This document shows, in pieces, positions 34,730-45,467 of a DNA stretch of 64,000 bases (position 1 is its first letter; each line of letters starts with the position of its first letter). The translations under genes and the position numbers were made by a program. The stretch spans positions 17,360,001 to 17,424,000 of the forward strand of contig NC_071332.1 in NCBI RefSeq assembly GCF_010183535.1, given 5' to 3'. The stretch comes from Caenorhabditis remanei (lineage: Eukaryota; Nematoda; Chromadorea; Rhabditida; Rhabditidae). The notes under the pieces were generated by a model. The model was not told where the DNA came from, did no database searches, and saw nothing but the letters and a program-made list of their open reading frames with translations.

Positions 34730-37700
34730 GATTAAAATGTGAGAATAACTGATTTCTAACCTCGAAATCTCCTTTTTCAGATTCCATAAACGGAATCTGT
34801 CGTTTTGAAAATGTTGCTCAACTTATTCAAAACAATAATTTTCCTAAAATTCCTATCGGTCATATGGGGGGTTTCGAATGGTAAAACTTGTATCCAATTA
34901 GTACAAATAATTAAATGAATTTGAAGGTATGATCGCTTGTAACAAATACAGTAGACGGTTCGATTCGTATCCATCCATACTGCCAGTCTAATCACTGGGA
35001 CCACATTCAGAATATTTCAATTCGTTATTTCTTTTCTTTTTTGAGTCGAAAGCAATCAATTAAATGTCAACAAACCAGCAATGTCAACAAACCAGTTTTG
35101 TTGACTTCTAGGGATTCACTGCTCGGAGATTATTTGGGAGTTGAGAGTTTAATAAATGAGAAATTCAAGTTCTTGCATGACGGAGCATTATGTATTGAAT
35201 ATGGGCTTTCTGTATTATCAATGCAACATTATGACAAGATCTGGAGGTTCAATTTCTACGATAAGATGTTTGATTGTGATCAGAAACAGAATATGATTAC
35301 GGTAGAAGACTGTAGTCGTGATGATTCGGATGATTGCGTACTGTTATTTTCTCCGAAACAGGTATGGATTGAAAAATTATTACATTCAGGCAAATGATCC
35401 CGTTTCAGCTCTTAAAGTTCCATTCTCCGTTATTTAAGGATAGAAACCTTTCGATTCGAGAACAAAGCGTCAGAAAACATAACAGAAATATCAGAGAACT
35501 TTTGCAAATTGCACATGGAGTGAAGATCGAAGGTTTTTCTCACTTTTCAACAATCCTAATATTAATATAGCTTGTATTTTTCCTAGCTCCTGATGACGTC
35601 CTTAACACAGCTGATAAACTAGGATTTCGAAATGTAGTGAGATATTGTGAGCGGCAAATGACGCAGGAAAGATATGAAGACATGCTTGTATTTGATTATT
35701 TTAATTTGGCAGCAGAATACAATTTAAGACGCACTCTCTGACTCGTTCGATCACCCATAGGCACACGAAAAAAGTCGACCATCTCCGATTCGTCTATAAT
35801 TTTGATCAATGATAGTATAAAGTGTTCTCAGTAAATTGGGGTACTTTTTGGCCGGGTCCATCACCTGGGTACCTAGGAAAATCAAAAAATCGATATTTTT
35901 CGAAAATTTTTCCTGAAGAAGTTAGGAATGAAATCTCAACAGGAAATTATTGTAGACACTATTTTAAGCATTTTTTGTGTTTAGAAGAAAATTCCAGCTC
36001 AACACCTTCATTGTGAAAATTTTCAAAATGTGTGAAATTTTTGGGTTTTTTTCATGAAATCGTTTTTATCTCGTTAGTGACACGAGAAGACGGGCTTTTT
36101 TATTTTAAATTCGGAATCTACATAAAATTTGGTATTGGAAACATGCTGGGCCTACTCGTATCTCTAGACCCAAAGAAAGATTTTTTGGGAAGAATCAGAA
36201 AAACTTGGATTTTAACTTTCGAGGTCCTCCGGTAAATCATTTTTTATGTTCCAAAGCCATGGTTTTTTAAGTTTTTTCATTTAATCATGTCATTTTTCTT
36301 CTGTCCCGACACATATTTCGATCATACCACTAAAAAAATTTCGAAAAAATTGAGTTTTTTGAAATTTTGAAATTTTTTCCAGAATTGAATCATTCGAACA
36401 GAAATATTAAGGATATTAGTATAAAACTAGGAGAACATGACTGGAACATAATTTAGGTTTATGAAAAAACTGATTTCCATTATCGGGTCGTCTGAAACTT
36501 ACGCTTTCAGGGTGAAATTTAGCGAAATGTTCAACTAGGGAAGTTGATGCAAAGGAACTTCATACTTACAACGTTATTTGACAGAGGACTATGTTGAATA
36601 TGACAGGAAAAGTGAGAAAACGATACAAATTGACTGATATAACAAGATTTTCAAAAAAAAAAAGACTAAATTAGACTCTTACATGTTCAATGGTTTGACC
36701 TTTTTTGGAAGTCAGAAAAGTTTTTTTTAAAGTCTTTTTTGAAAATCTTGTTATATCAGTCAATTTGTATCGTTTTCTCACTTTTCCTGTCATATTCAAC
36801 ATAGTCCTCTGTCAAATAACGTTGTAAGTATGAAGTTCCTTTGCATCAACTTCCCTAGTTGAACATTTCGCTAAATTTCACCCTGAAAGCGTAAGTTTCA
36901 GACGACCCGATAATGGAAATCAGTTTTTTCATAAACCTAAATTATGTTCCAGTCATGTTCTCCTAGTTTTATACTAATATCCTTAATATTTCTGTTCGAA
37001 TGATTCAATTCTGGAAAAAATTTCAAAATTTCAAAAAACTCAATTTTTTCGAAATTTTTTTAGTGGTATGATCGAAATATGTGTCGGGACAGAAGAAAAA
37101 TGACATGATTAAATGAAAAAACTTAAAAAACCATGGCTTTGGAACATAAAAAATGATTTACCGGAGGACCTCGAAAGTTAAAATCCAAGTTTTTCTGATT
37201 CTTCCCAAAAAATCTTTCTTTGGGTCTAGAGATACGAGTAGGCCCAGCATGTTTCCAATACCAAATTTTATGTAGATTCCGAATTTAAAATAAAAAAGCC
37301 CGTCTTCTCGTGTCACTAACGAGATAAAAACGATTTCATGAAAAAAACCCAAAAATTTCACACATTTTGAAAATTTTCACAATGAAGGTGTTGAGCTGGA
37401 ATTTTCTTCTAAACACAAAAAATGCTTAAAATAGTGTCTACAATAATTTCCTGTTGAGATTTCATTCCTAACTTCTTCAGGAAAAATTTTCGAAAAATAT
37501 CGATTTTTTGATTTTCCTAGGTACCCAGGTGATGGACCCGGCCAAAAAGTACCCCAATTTACTGAGAACACTTTATACTATCATTGATCAAAATTATAGA
37601 CGAATCGGAGATGGTCGACTTTTTTCGTGTGCCTATGGTCAGTTGATCGATGCTCGATCGACTCGGAGAGTGCGTCTTAAATCATTATTTGGCTCATCTG

Positions 37701-37817
37701 TTGAGACATGTCGGACCTGCCGGATGTTTGGCTGCCGTTTTGATGACGGTGGACATTGAGAAGTTGTCTTTGTAATACATGAAACAGTGCACTAAATACT
37801 TCTTTGAAAATGCATAA
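34730..37817 (+). pseudogene. MATH-BTB-like copy A, dead
   Basis: All exons of the family can be traced: short first exon, a MATH-like part (SINGICRFENVAQLI; VESLINEKFKFLHDGALCIE), a BTB-like part (LLKFHSPLFKDRNL to LLQIAHGVKIE) and a BACK-like end. Lesions: ATG to AGG at 34730; a base loss near 34925 shifting exon 2 and adding stops; a 1.95-kb TTAA-flanked element inserted at 35728; and GAA to TAA before YMKQCTKYFFENA. Nothing can be made from this copy. Confidence 0.85.
35728..37676. mobile_element. 1.95-kb palindromic element with TTAA target duplication
   Basis: Flanked by TTAA at 35724-35727 and 37677-37680, with the host reading frame continuing on both sides (AATACAATTTAA then ATCATTATTTGG, as in copy B). 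Termini are GACGCACTCTC and GAGAGTGCGTC. The arms of about 940 bp are essentially identical: a 67- and a 64-codon ORF occur word for word in both, on opposite strands. The left tip lacks about 14 bases present on the right. No transposase. TTAA duplication is the mark of piggyBac-type mobilisation, so an autonomous partner elsewhere is likely. Confidence 0.92.
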
Positions 37818-37985
37818 ATTTTTCCGATTGAAATTTTGTTTTTTTCAATTTCATTCTTGGCAACGTTCTTTAAACCTTGAAAACGTTTATGTGCAACCCT
37901 ACGACCTTACGTGTTTATTCCCTAGATAGCCTTTTTGTTGAAAATTTATTCCCATTTCCTAACCAAACTTTCCGACAATTCAACA

Positions 37986-39120
37986 ATGACCGAACGTTCA
38001 AAATGTAAGTGTAATACTTTTCATCTGTTTTTCAATTCCTCCATTTCCAGATCCACTAAATGGAATCTGTCGTTTTGAAAATATTGCTCAACTCATAGCA
38101 AATAACGATTTTCCTAAAATTCCCATTGGTGAGATGGCCGGTTTCGAATGGTAATTATTATTTTCAATTACCACAAATAATTAAATAAATTTGAAGGTAT
38201 GCATCGCTGCGAACACATACAGTAGACGACTTGAATTATATTTTTCCATATTGGGAGTCTAATTACCGGCGTTTCATTCCGAATTTTACAATTCGTTTTT
38301 TCTCTTCTTATTTGAGTAAAAATCAATCAATTAAATGCCAAGAAACGTGTAATGTTTTAATGACTCCTAGTGAATCACTGATCGGAGGCTCTTTGGCAGT
38401 TGAAAGTTTGATGAATGAGAAATATGGATTTTTGGATAACGGAGCAATAAGTATCGAATATGGGTTTTGTGCATTATCAATGGAAAATCCTGACGGGATC
38501 TGGTGGTTCAATTTCTTTGAAAAGATATTTGAATGTGGTCAGAAACAGAATATGATTACGATAGAAACCTATATTGTTGGTCCTGATGATTGCGTACTAT
38601 TTTATCCTTTTAAACAGGTATGTATTAAAAAATAATGAGTGAGTTTAACATATTATCCGGTTTCAGCTCTTACAGTTCCATTCTCAATTGTTTAAGGATA
38701 CAAACCTTTTGATTCGTGAACCAAATGTCAGAAAAATTAACAGAAATGTCATGGAACTTCTGCAAATTACACATGGGGTGAAGATCAAAGGTTTTCTCAG
38801 CTTTCAACATTCCTAATTTTAACAAAACTTGTAATTTCTCAGCTCCTGATGATCTCCTTGATACCGCTCATGAATTGGAGTTTCGAAATGTGGTGAGATA
38901 TTGTGAGCTGCAAATGATTCAGGAAGAATATGAAGAAATGTTTGTATTTCATTATTTTCGCTCGGCAGCCGAATACAATTTGAATCATTATTTGGCTCAT
39001 CTCCTGAAACATGTTGGAGGTGCAGGAAATTTGGCTGCCATTCTGTTGAAATTGGATATTGAGGAGTTGTCATCGGAATACATGAAACAGTGCACTAAAT
39101 ATTTCTTGGAGAATTTATGA
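37986..39120 (+). CDS. MATH-BTB-like (BATH-like) protein, copy B, intact
   Basis: Five exons (37986-38004, 38051-38150, 38197-38617, 38667-38790, 38843-39120) join in phase to 313 residues. The first exon encodes MTERSK. The MATH-like region runs from NGICRFENIAQLI to the SIEYGFCALSMENPDGIWWFN block. A short BTB-like region follows (LLQFHSQLFKD to LLQITHGVKI). The C-terminal BACK-like helices contain FRNVVRYCELQMIQE, YNLNHYLAHLLKHV and MKQCTKYFLENL. MATH-BTB proteins are substrate adaptors of CUL-3 ubiquitin ligases (family knowledge). The BTB here is much reduced, so CUL-3 binding is uncertain. The acceptor before exon 2 is AATTTGAAG instead of TTTCAG, a weak site. AT-rich spacers of about 170 bp separate the tandem copies. 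Confidence 0.7.
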
Positions 39121-39287
39121 ATTTTTTCCGATTAAATTTTTTTAAATTTCATTCTTGGCTACATTGGTCCCTTAAACCTTGAAAATGTTCATTTGCAATC
39201 TTACGACCTTACGTGTTCATTCCCTAGATAACCATTTCGAGGAAAATTTATTTCCATTTCCTAACCAAACTTTCCGAAAATTCAACA

Positions 39288-40344
39288 ATGACCGAACGTT
39301 CAAAATGTGAGTGTAATACTACTCATCTGTTTTTTTTCAATTCTTCCATTTCCAGATCCAATAAATGGAATCTGTCGTTTTGAAAATGTTGCTCGGCTTA
39401 TTGAAAACAATAACTTCCCTGAAAATTCTATCGGTTGGATGTGTGGAATTGAATGGTGAGTCTCCAAACAGCTTGCTCGAAAACTGAACTCATTTTCAGG
39501 TATTTCTCACTAAGAACAAAAGAAATTAACGACATTACTTACATTTACGCATTTCTTGATTCTCGAGTGGAGCGTTCTGAAGTATTCAATTTGCGTTCCT
39601 TTTTTTCGTTTGAAAGTCAGGAAAAAATAAAAAATAAAAAATCAGAACATTGCGTATTCCTGTATCATGATGAAAGTCCGCGTGGACATTATCTCAAAGT
39701 AGACAAACTGATAGATGAAGAAAATGGATGGTTGAGTGATGGAGCATTGTCGGTGGAATATGGGTTTTGTGTATTATCAATCCAAGATGATGACGAAATC
39801 TGGAAGTTCAATTTTTATGATAGCCTATTTGATTGTGATCGGAAACAAAATATGATTAGATTGGAAGATAAGAGTTGGAGATTTGATGATTGCTTACCTT
39901 TATGCACTCATAAACAGGTACTGGCAGTTTGAATAAGTCAACCCAAAGTTGAACGACTTTTCAACTCTTGAAATTTCATTCTCCATATATCCAATCCAAC
40001 AATAATTTGTATAAGATCGGAGTCAAAAGATCCAAGAAGTTAATCATAGAACTTCTTCAAATTACACATGGAGTGAAGATTGATGGTCAGTTTGTTTTTA
40101 AAGTCTTCATCGTGTTTCAATAGTTTTTTTGACAGTTGAAAACTTCTGCAACCTCCTTCATACTGCCGATAAACTCTTTTTCTATCTGGCTGCAAAATAC
40201 AACTTGAATCGTTGCTTGGTTCATATTTTGAAGCATGTAGAAGATGGACGATGTTTGGCATTCATTTTAAAAGATATGGAGATAAAAACAATGCCATCTG
40301 AATTCATGAAACAGTGCACGAAGTATTTCTTTGAAAACGCATAA
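39288..40344 (+). pseudogene. MATH-BTB-like copy C, probably dead
   Basis: Exons 39288-39306, 39356-39455 and 39500-39917 are intact (MTERSK; PINGICRFENVARLI; a 140-codon MATH-like exon ending CTHKQ). The next acceptor is TTTTCAA where paralogues have TTTCAG, so the BTB-like exon (LKFHSPYIQSNNN to LLQITHGVKID) has no normal 3' splice site. The last exon lacks about 26 residues between TADKL and YLAAKYNL (the FRNVVRYCERQ block). Stop at 40342-40344. Use of a cryptic site cannot be excluded. Confidence 0.65.
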
Positions 40345-40536
40345 ATTTTTTCCGATTGGAAAATGTTCTACAATTTCATTGCTGGCTATTTCGATCCCTC
40401 TCACTATCAGTTTTTCAAAACATTTATTTGCAACCCTGTGACCTTACGTGTAAAACCCTTATAGTTTATTTCCATTCCCTAGATAACTTTTTTTGTATAA
40501 TTCATTTCTTTATAAATTTCTATGATTCTTCCAAAA

Positions 40537-41878
40537 ATGAGTGAGCGTTTAAAATGTGAGTAAAGTGAATCTCTACACCTTCTCACAACTTCTACAGACC
40601 CCATAAACGGAATCTGTCGTTTCGAAAACTTCTCCGAACAAGTTGAACGCAACAACTATACTGCAATACTCATTGGGAGAATGTGTGATACCGACAGCTG
40701 GTGAGAATACGTTTTTAGAATTATTGGGAACAAAACTATTTTCAGGCGTGTGTCACTAGGCTCTGAGATGAAAAACGGAATCACCTATATTTATCCGTAC
40801 CTACGCGGTCGCGATTTCAGAAATATTGCGATACATTGCTTTTTCGTGTTTCTGAATAGAGACGAATCAAAAAACTCCACGTCCAAATTTCGTACTTACT
40901 TAAAACCAATGCATAGGTCGTGCGGAAGGAAGATATCACTTGACACGTTGCTAGATGAGAGAAATGGGTGGTTGAGTAACGGAACATTATCTATTGAATA
41001 TGGATTCCGCGTTGAAGCAATACAAGACATGGATGGCATTTGGGGATTTAATTTTCATGAAATGGCCACATTAGAAAAGCAGGATACGATTACATTATAC
41101 GTCTATGATCGTGATGAAAGCTTTCAATTATATCCTTCAAAACAGGTACTGTCTGTTTATCAGCGCTCGACGTCGTGGTGACGGGATTGACACGGGCGTC
41201 AGTCATGCAGAAGATCAACCACGTCCCGTTTCAATTTCTTCGGTGGCTGAGTTCCGGCACGGCCGTCACGCGGGTTGCTCCGTGACCTGCGATCTCGAAA
41301 TTTAATGAGCCTATTCTGGAGGTAGCAAAAAAAGCGAAGCACTTTTTTTCTCTTTTTGCTATCTCCAGAATAGGTCCATAATAAACTAGCCATGCGAAAA
41401 ATCAGTCAAACCAGAAATGAACCAATTTTCAGGTCGTGTATTTTCATTCTTCTTATCTCAAAAATCGAACCTTCGCTTGTTGTGATCTCGGCGTAAGTGA
41501 ACATACGGATGTTCTCCAAATCGCACATGGTGTGAACGTTAGAGGTTCGTTTTCAACATCTTTAACAAATTTTCAATGTTTCTTCGGACAGTTCGAAATC
41601 TTCGTTTGATCATTCCCATTGCTAAAGACCTCGAGTTCCAAAATGTGATCAGGTTTTGCGAGCGTCAGTTGATTCAGGAGAATCTATGTTATCGGATGAA
41701 TTACTGCAATAAGTTTCAAATAGCATCCAAATACAATTTGAATCATTATCTTGCCCATCTGTTGAAGAATGTTAGAAATGTGAAACGGTTGGCAGTTGCT
41801 CTGAAGACAGTGAAACTTAAGAAGATGTCATCGGAATACATGAAACAGTGTACTAAATATTTCTTTGAGAATGCATAA
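40537..41878 (+). CDS. MATH-BTB-like protein, copy D, intact
   Basis: Exons 40537-40555, 40598-40700, 40746-41145, 41433-41544 and 41592-41878 join in phase to 306 residues. It starts MSERLKYPINGICRFENFSE. The MATH-like part contains ITYIYPYLRG, LLDERNGWLSNGTLSIEYGF and DMDGIWGFNFHE. The BTB-like part is short (VVYFHSSYLKNRTF to LQIAHGVNV), followed by FQNVIRFCERQLIQE, YNLNHYLAHLLKNV and MSSEYMKQCTKYFFENA. It is a candidate ubiquitin-ligase adaptor by family. It is more diverged from B than B is from A. Intron 3 is enlarged by a GC-rich insert with a hairpin. Confidence 0.7.
41165..41380. other. GC-rich insert with strong hairpin in intron 3 of copy D
   Basis: Paralogues have introns of about 50 bases here. 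This one carries about 230 extra bases. The first 140 are GC-rich (GACGGGATTGACACGGGCG, CACGGCCGTCACGCGGG), unlike the surroundings. The rest forms a stem: CCTATTCTGGAGGTAGCAAA pairs with TTTGCTATCTCCAGAATAGG around an A/T-rich loop. Origin unknown; possibly the end of a transposon. Confidence 0.7.
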
Positions 41879-42021
41879 ATGTTTAACTCCTCTGAATTTT
41901 TCAAAGAATTTATTTGCAATCCTGTGACCTTCCGTGAAATATCTCTATTGTTTGCCTTTCATTCTCTAAAAACTTTTTTGTATAATTCATTTTCCAACAA
42001 ATTTCTCCAACTCTTCCAAAA

Positions 42022-43344
42022 ATTAGTGAGCGTTCAAAATGTGAGTAACTGTATTCATACACCTTAACACAATCAACACTTGTTCAGACCCCATAAATGG
42101 AATCTGTCGTTTCGAAAACTTTGCGCAACAAGTTGAAAACAACAACTTTACTGCAATACCCATTGGTAGAATGTGTGGAATCGACGGTTGGTGAGAATAA
42201 GTTTTTATAATTATTGGGAACAAAATTATTTTCATGAAAGTGTCACTAGACATTTGGGAGGGATACGAAGTTGATGGCATTTCTCCGTTTCTGAGTTGCC
42301 GACCGCTGCCCGATTTCAAAGAAATTATTATTCGTTGCTATTTTTCAAAAAAAAATAATTGAAGTGGGGCCTCAAAACAAGGTTGAATTCTCATTAACTA
42401 AACAATTTTCAGGTACGTGTCACTAAGAGAAAAAGAAAACGATGGCATCATTCACATTTATCCATAGCTCCACTGTCCGCCACTGCCCAGGTATAAGCAG
42501 CTGTCTATGCGCTGTTTCTTTTCGTTTTTGAACCAAAAACCCTTGGACCACTCTCGGAAAGTATCGCGTGTTTCGGTGAATCCAAGAATCCAAGCTATTG
42601 GGAATAAAATGAAACTTGCCGAGTTGCTAGATGAAGAATAAGGATGGCTGACTGATGAAATATTGTGTGTCGAGTATGGGTTTTGTGTGGAATCAATGGA
42701 AGGATTAGATGGAATATGGAAGTTTAATTGCTATGATAAACTTTTCGATTGTGATGAAAAACAGAACATGATAGCATGGGAAGATATCAGCCCTGGCGAG
42801 AATAAAGGTTTACAGCTATACATTCATAAACAGGTATTATTTAATCCTCAAACCTCAAGTTACATCCAGTTTCAGCTGCTGGAATTTCATTCTCCGTCAT
42901 TCAAGTACGTAAATGATACCGTTCCGTTCTTATGGTATGGAGCGAAAAATTTCTGGAATTTCTTCAAATCTATCACAGAGTGAGAATCGAAGGTAAGCTA
43001 TAAATATTGTTTCCGTTAGTTAACAATGTTTTTCAATAGCTTGTCGACGCTTTTATATCCTCGAGAATGCAAAGAAGCTCAACGTTCTAAATGTCAGAAG
43101 ATTCTGTGAACGTTTGTTGATTGAGACTAATAGTATCGCACAGCCATATACTTTTGAAAAGTTGTGGCTTGCATCTGAATTCAATTACAATCGCTATTTG
43201 ACACTTCTCTTGAAGCATGTTGAAAGTGGAAAACGTTTGGCAGCTATTCTAAAGGATTTGGATGTTGAGGCAATGTCATCTGAATTCATGAAACAGTGCA
43301 CCAAATATTTTTTCGAGAACTCTAAAAATGATATTGGAGAGTGA
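42022..43344 (+). pseudogene. MATH-BTB-like copy E, dead
   Basis: The start codon is ATT (42022). Exon 1 is good (PINGICRFENFAQQVENNNF). The MATH-like exon occurs twice: a fragment at 42240-42360 ending in TAA, then a longer version at 42416 with in-frame TAG (IHIYP-stop) and TAA (LLDEE-stop). A downstream frame is open from CVEYGFCVESMEGLDGIWKF. The BTB-like exon is shifted and the last exon ends SKNDIGE. The doubled exon points to unequal exchange with a relative of copy G. Confidence 0.8.
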
Positions 43345-44061
43345 TAATTTATTAGAATGAATATTAGTAACCACGTGAATATGAAACTTAAATTGTTTAT
43401 GTATATCAAATAGTGAAACTCGAATGGAACGTTTCAATACCAGACGTTTGGCAACCTTGAAGTTTTGACACTAAACATGAAAATTTGACTGTAAAATAAG
43501 GAATTTTTCTGTTTTAATTTTGCCTCTTGTCTTCTGGACCTCTTACATGTTTGACGGCTCATAACTTGATTCACAGGAGGATTTAGCAGAATTTAATTTT
43601 AGATTTGGAATCTGCGGACTCGAAAGTATCAGAGGGCCAATTTTTTGATTCGTTTGATAGAGGACACTTTGAGGATTTCAATTGTAAGAAAACATTTTTC
43701 GAAAATTTTTCGAAACATTCTGGAATTTTTGGAAATTTCTGGAAGTTTCTAGAAGATTCTGAAAAAATTAGGAAAAATCTGAAAACAATGATTTCTCTTA
43801 AGAATATACAGTTTAGGATTCCGAAGCACCTTTGTGTTCGTTTTCGGATAAGTTGTATTTGCCAGGTGCCCTGTTTATTCACGAAAAATGACACACAATC
43901 AAGATTTCATCAGAAAACAAATGTCAAACGTGTCCGAGAGCACATATGCGCTCCTGAATCCAAATTCTTCAAAATAGAATTCTTCGAAACAATTCGAATT
44001 GTTTTAAAGACACACGCTGTTGCAAAGAATGAAATAAAATAAAATTTTCATTCGGAAAAAA
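43345..44061. other. Spacer between copies E and F, no gene
   Basis: Contains a 145-codon open frame (43605-44042) rich in Phe, Lys and Ser repeats of the GAAATTTTTCTGGA type. It looks like AT-rich repeat translation; no family is recognised. Confidence 0.4.
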
Positions 44062-44149
44062 TTATGCATTCTCTAAGAAGTATTTGGTGCAATGTTTCAT
44101 GGATTCGAATGACAACACCCTTCAACAAAACAGCAGCCAAACTTCCTGA
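44062..44149 (-). pseudogene. MATH-BTB-like remnant F on the opposite strand
   Basis: The reverse strand reads SLAAVLLKG, a gap, then MKHCTKYFLENA and TAA, the conserved C-terminus of the family. Only the last 30 codons or so survive, inverted relative to all other copies. Confidence 0.7.
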
Positions 44150-44283
44150 AGATTAACTTCCAATGTTACATTTTCATGTGATTTATTTTCGTGCGTGTAA
44201 TACCCCATTAGTCTTATTTTTTACCATTAGTAGTAATTTCTACTACAATTCATTCCCCAATAAATATTTCTAGCACTCTCAAA

Positions 44284-45367
44284 ATGAGAAATGTTCAAAG
44301 TGTGAGTAAAATAAATCCCCACAACTGGTTATAATTGTTTCATTTTCAGACCCAATAAACGGAATTTGTCGGTTCGAAAATTTTCCCATGCAAAACGAAA
44401 ACAACGATTTTTCGAAAGTACTCATCGGTAGGATGTGTGGTTTCGATGACTGGTGACAAAAGAAAATATCAATTCTATTCTTGTCACCTAGATAATTTTC
44501 AGGTACGTGTCACTAGAAACCGAAGCAGAAGATGGCATCAATAACATTTGTCCTTACCTCCGCTGTCCGCCGCTGCCCGGATATAAGCAGCTGTCTATGC
44601 GTTGTTTCTTTTCGTTTTTGAATCAAAAGCCATCGGAGAACTCTCGAAGAGTAACACGTGTTTTGCTGGATCCAAGTTTGCTCGCTATTGGCAATATAAA
44701 AAACTAGACGAGTTGCTAGACGAGAAAAATGGATGGCTGAGTGATGGAACATTGTGTATCGAATATGGCTTTTGTGTGGAATCAATGGAAGGATTAGATG
44801 GAATATGGAAATTCAATTACCATGATAAACTTTTCGATTGCGATCAAAAACAGAATATGATAACATATGAAAATGATATCCCCGACGGGAATGACGGTTT
44901 ACAGTTGTACATTCATAAACAGGTATTATTTAATCTTGGAACCTCATGCTACATCGAATTTCAGCTGCTGGAATTCCATTCTCCGTCATTCAAGAACGTA
45001 ATTTGCACCGTTCCTTTATCGTATGGAACGAATCTCGAAAGAATCATAGAATTTTTTCAAATCTCTCAAGCAGTAAGAATTGGAGGTAAGCTACGAACAT
45101 TGTTTTCGTTACATAACAATGTTTTTCAATAGCTCCTTATCGCCATGACGAGAATGCAAAGAGGCTCAGCTTACTGAATGTCAGAAGATTCTGTGAACGT
45201 TCCTGGATTGAGACGGAAAGTATCGCACATCTTTGTCCTTTTCGAAAGTTGTGTCTTTGGGAAGTTGTGTCTGAATTCAATTACAATCGCTATTTGGCAA
45301 TTCTCTTGAAGGATGTTGAAAGTGGAAAACAATTGGCAACAATTCTGAATGATATGGATGTTGAGGA
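44284..45367 (+). pseudogene. MATH-BTB-like copy G, frameshifted and cut by the gap
   Basis: The first exon has 18 bases against 19 in B-D, so the frame does not meet exon 1 (PINGICRFENFPMQNENND). The MATH-like exon breaks at AIGNIKN-TAG, and the true frame resumes one base off as KKLDELLDEKNGWLSDGTLC to YIHKQ. The BTB-like exon (LLEFHSPSFKNV to FFQISQAVRIG) and the last exon (LNVRRFCERSWIE; FNYNRYLAILLKDV) are open up to the N run. Either a pseudogene or two sequencing errors. Confidence 0.65.
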
Positions 45368-45467
45368 NNNNNNNNNNNNNNNNNNNNNNNNNNNNNNNNN
45401 NNNNNNNNNNNNNNNNNNNNNNNNNNNNNNNNNNNNNNNNNNNNNNNNNNNNNNNNNNNNNNNNNNN
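45368..45467. other. Assembly gap, 100 N
   Basis: Exactly 100 N, the usual placeholder for unknown length. It lies inside the last exon of copy G on one side and the last exon of a chemoreceptor on the other, so sequence is missing from both genes. Confidence 0.99.

Noticed and set aside
35822..36235. Two ORFs of 64 and 67 codons, repeated at 37158-37571 on the other strand
   Set aside because: They lie inside the palindromic element and are identical because the arms are; low-complexity translation, no domain.
43605..44042. 145-codon ORF between MATH-BTB-like copies E and F
   Set aside because: Repetitive Phe/Lys/Glu translation of GAAATTTTTC repeats, with a matching open frame on the reverse strand.
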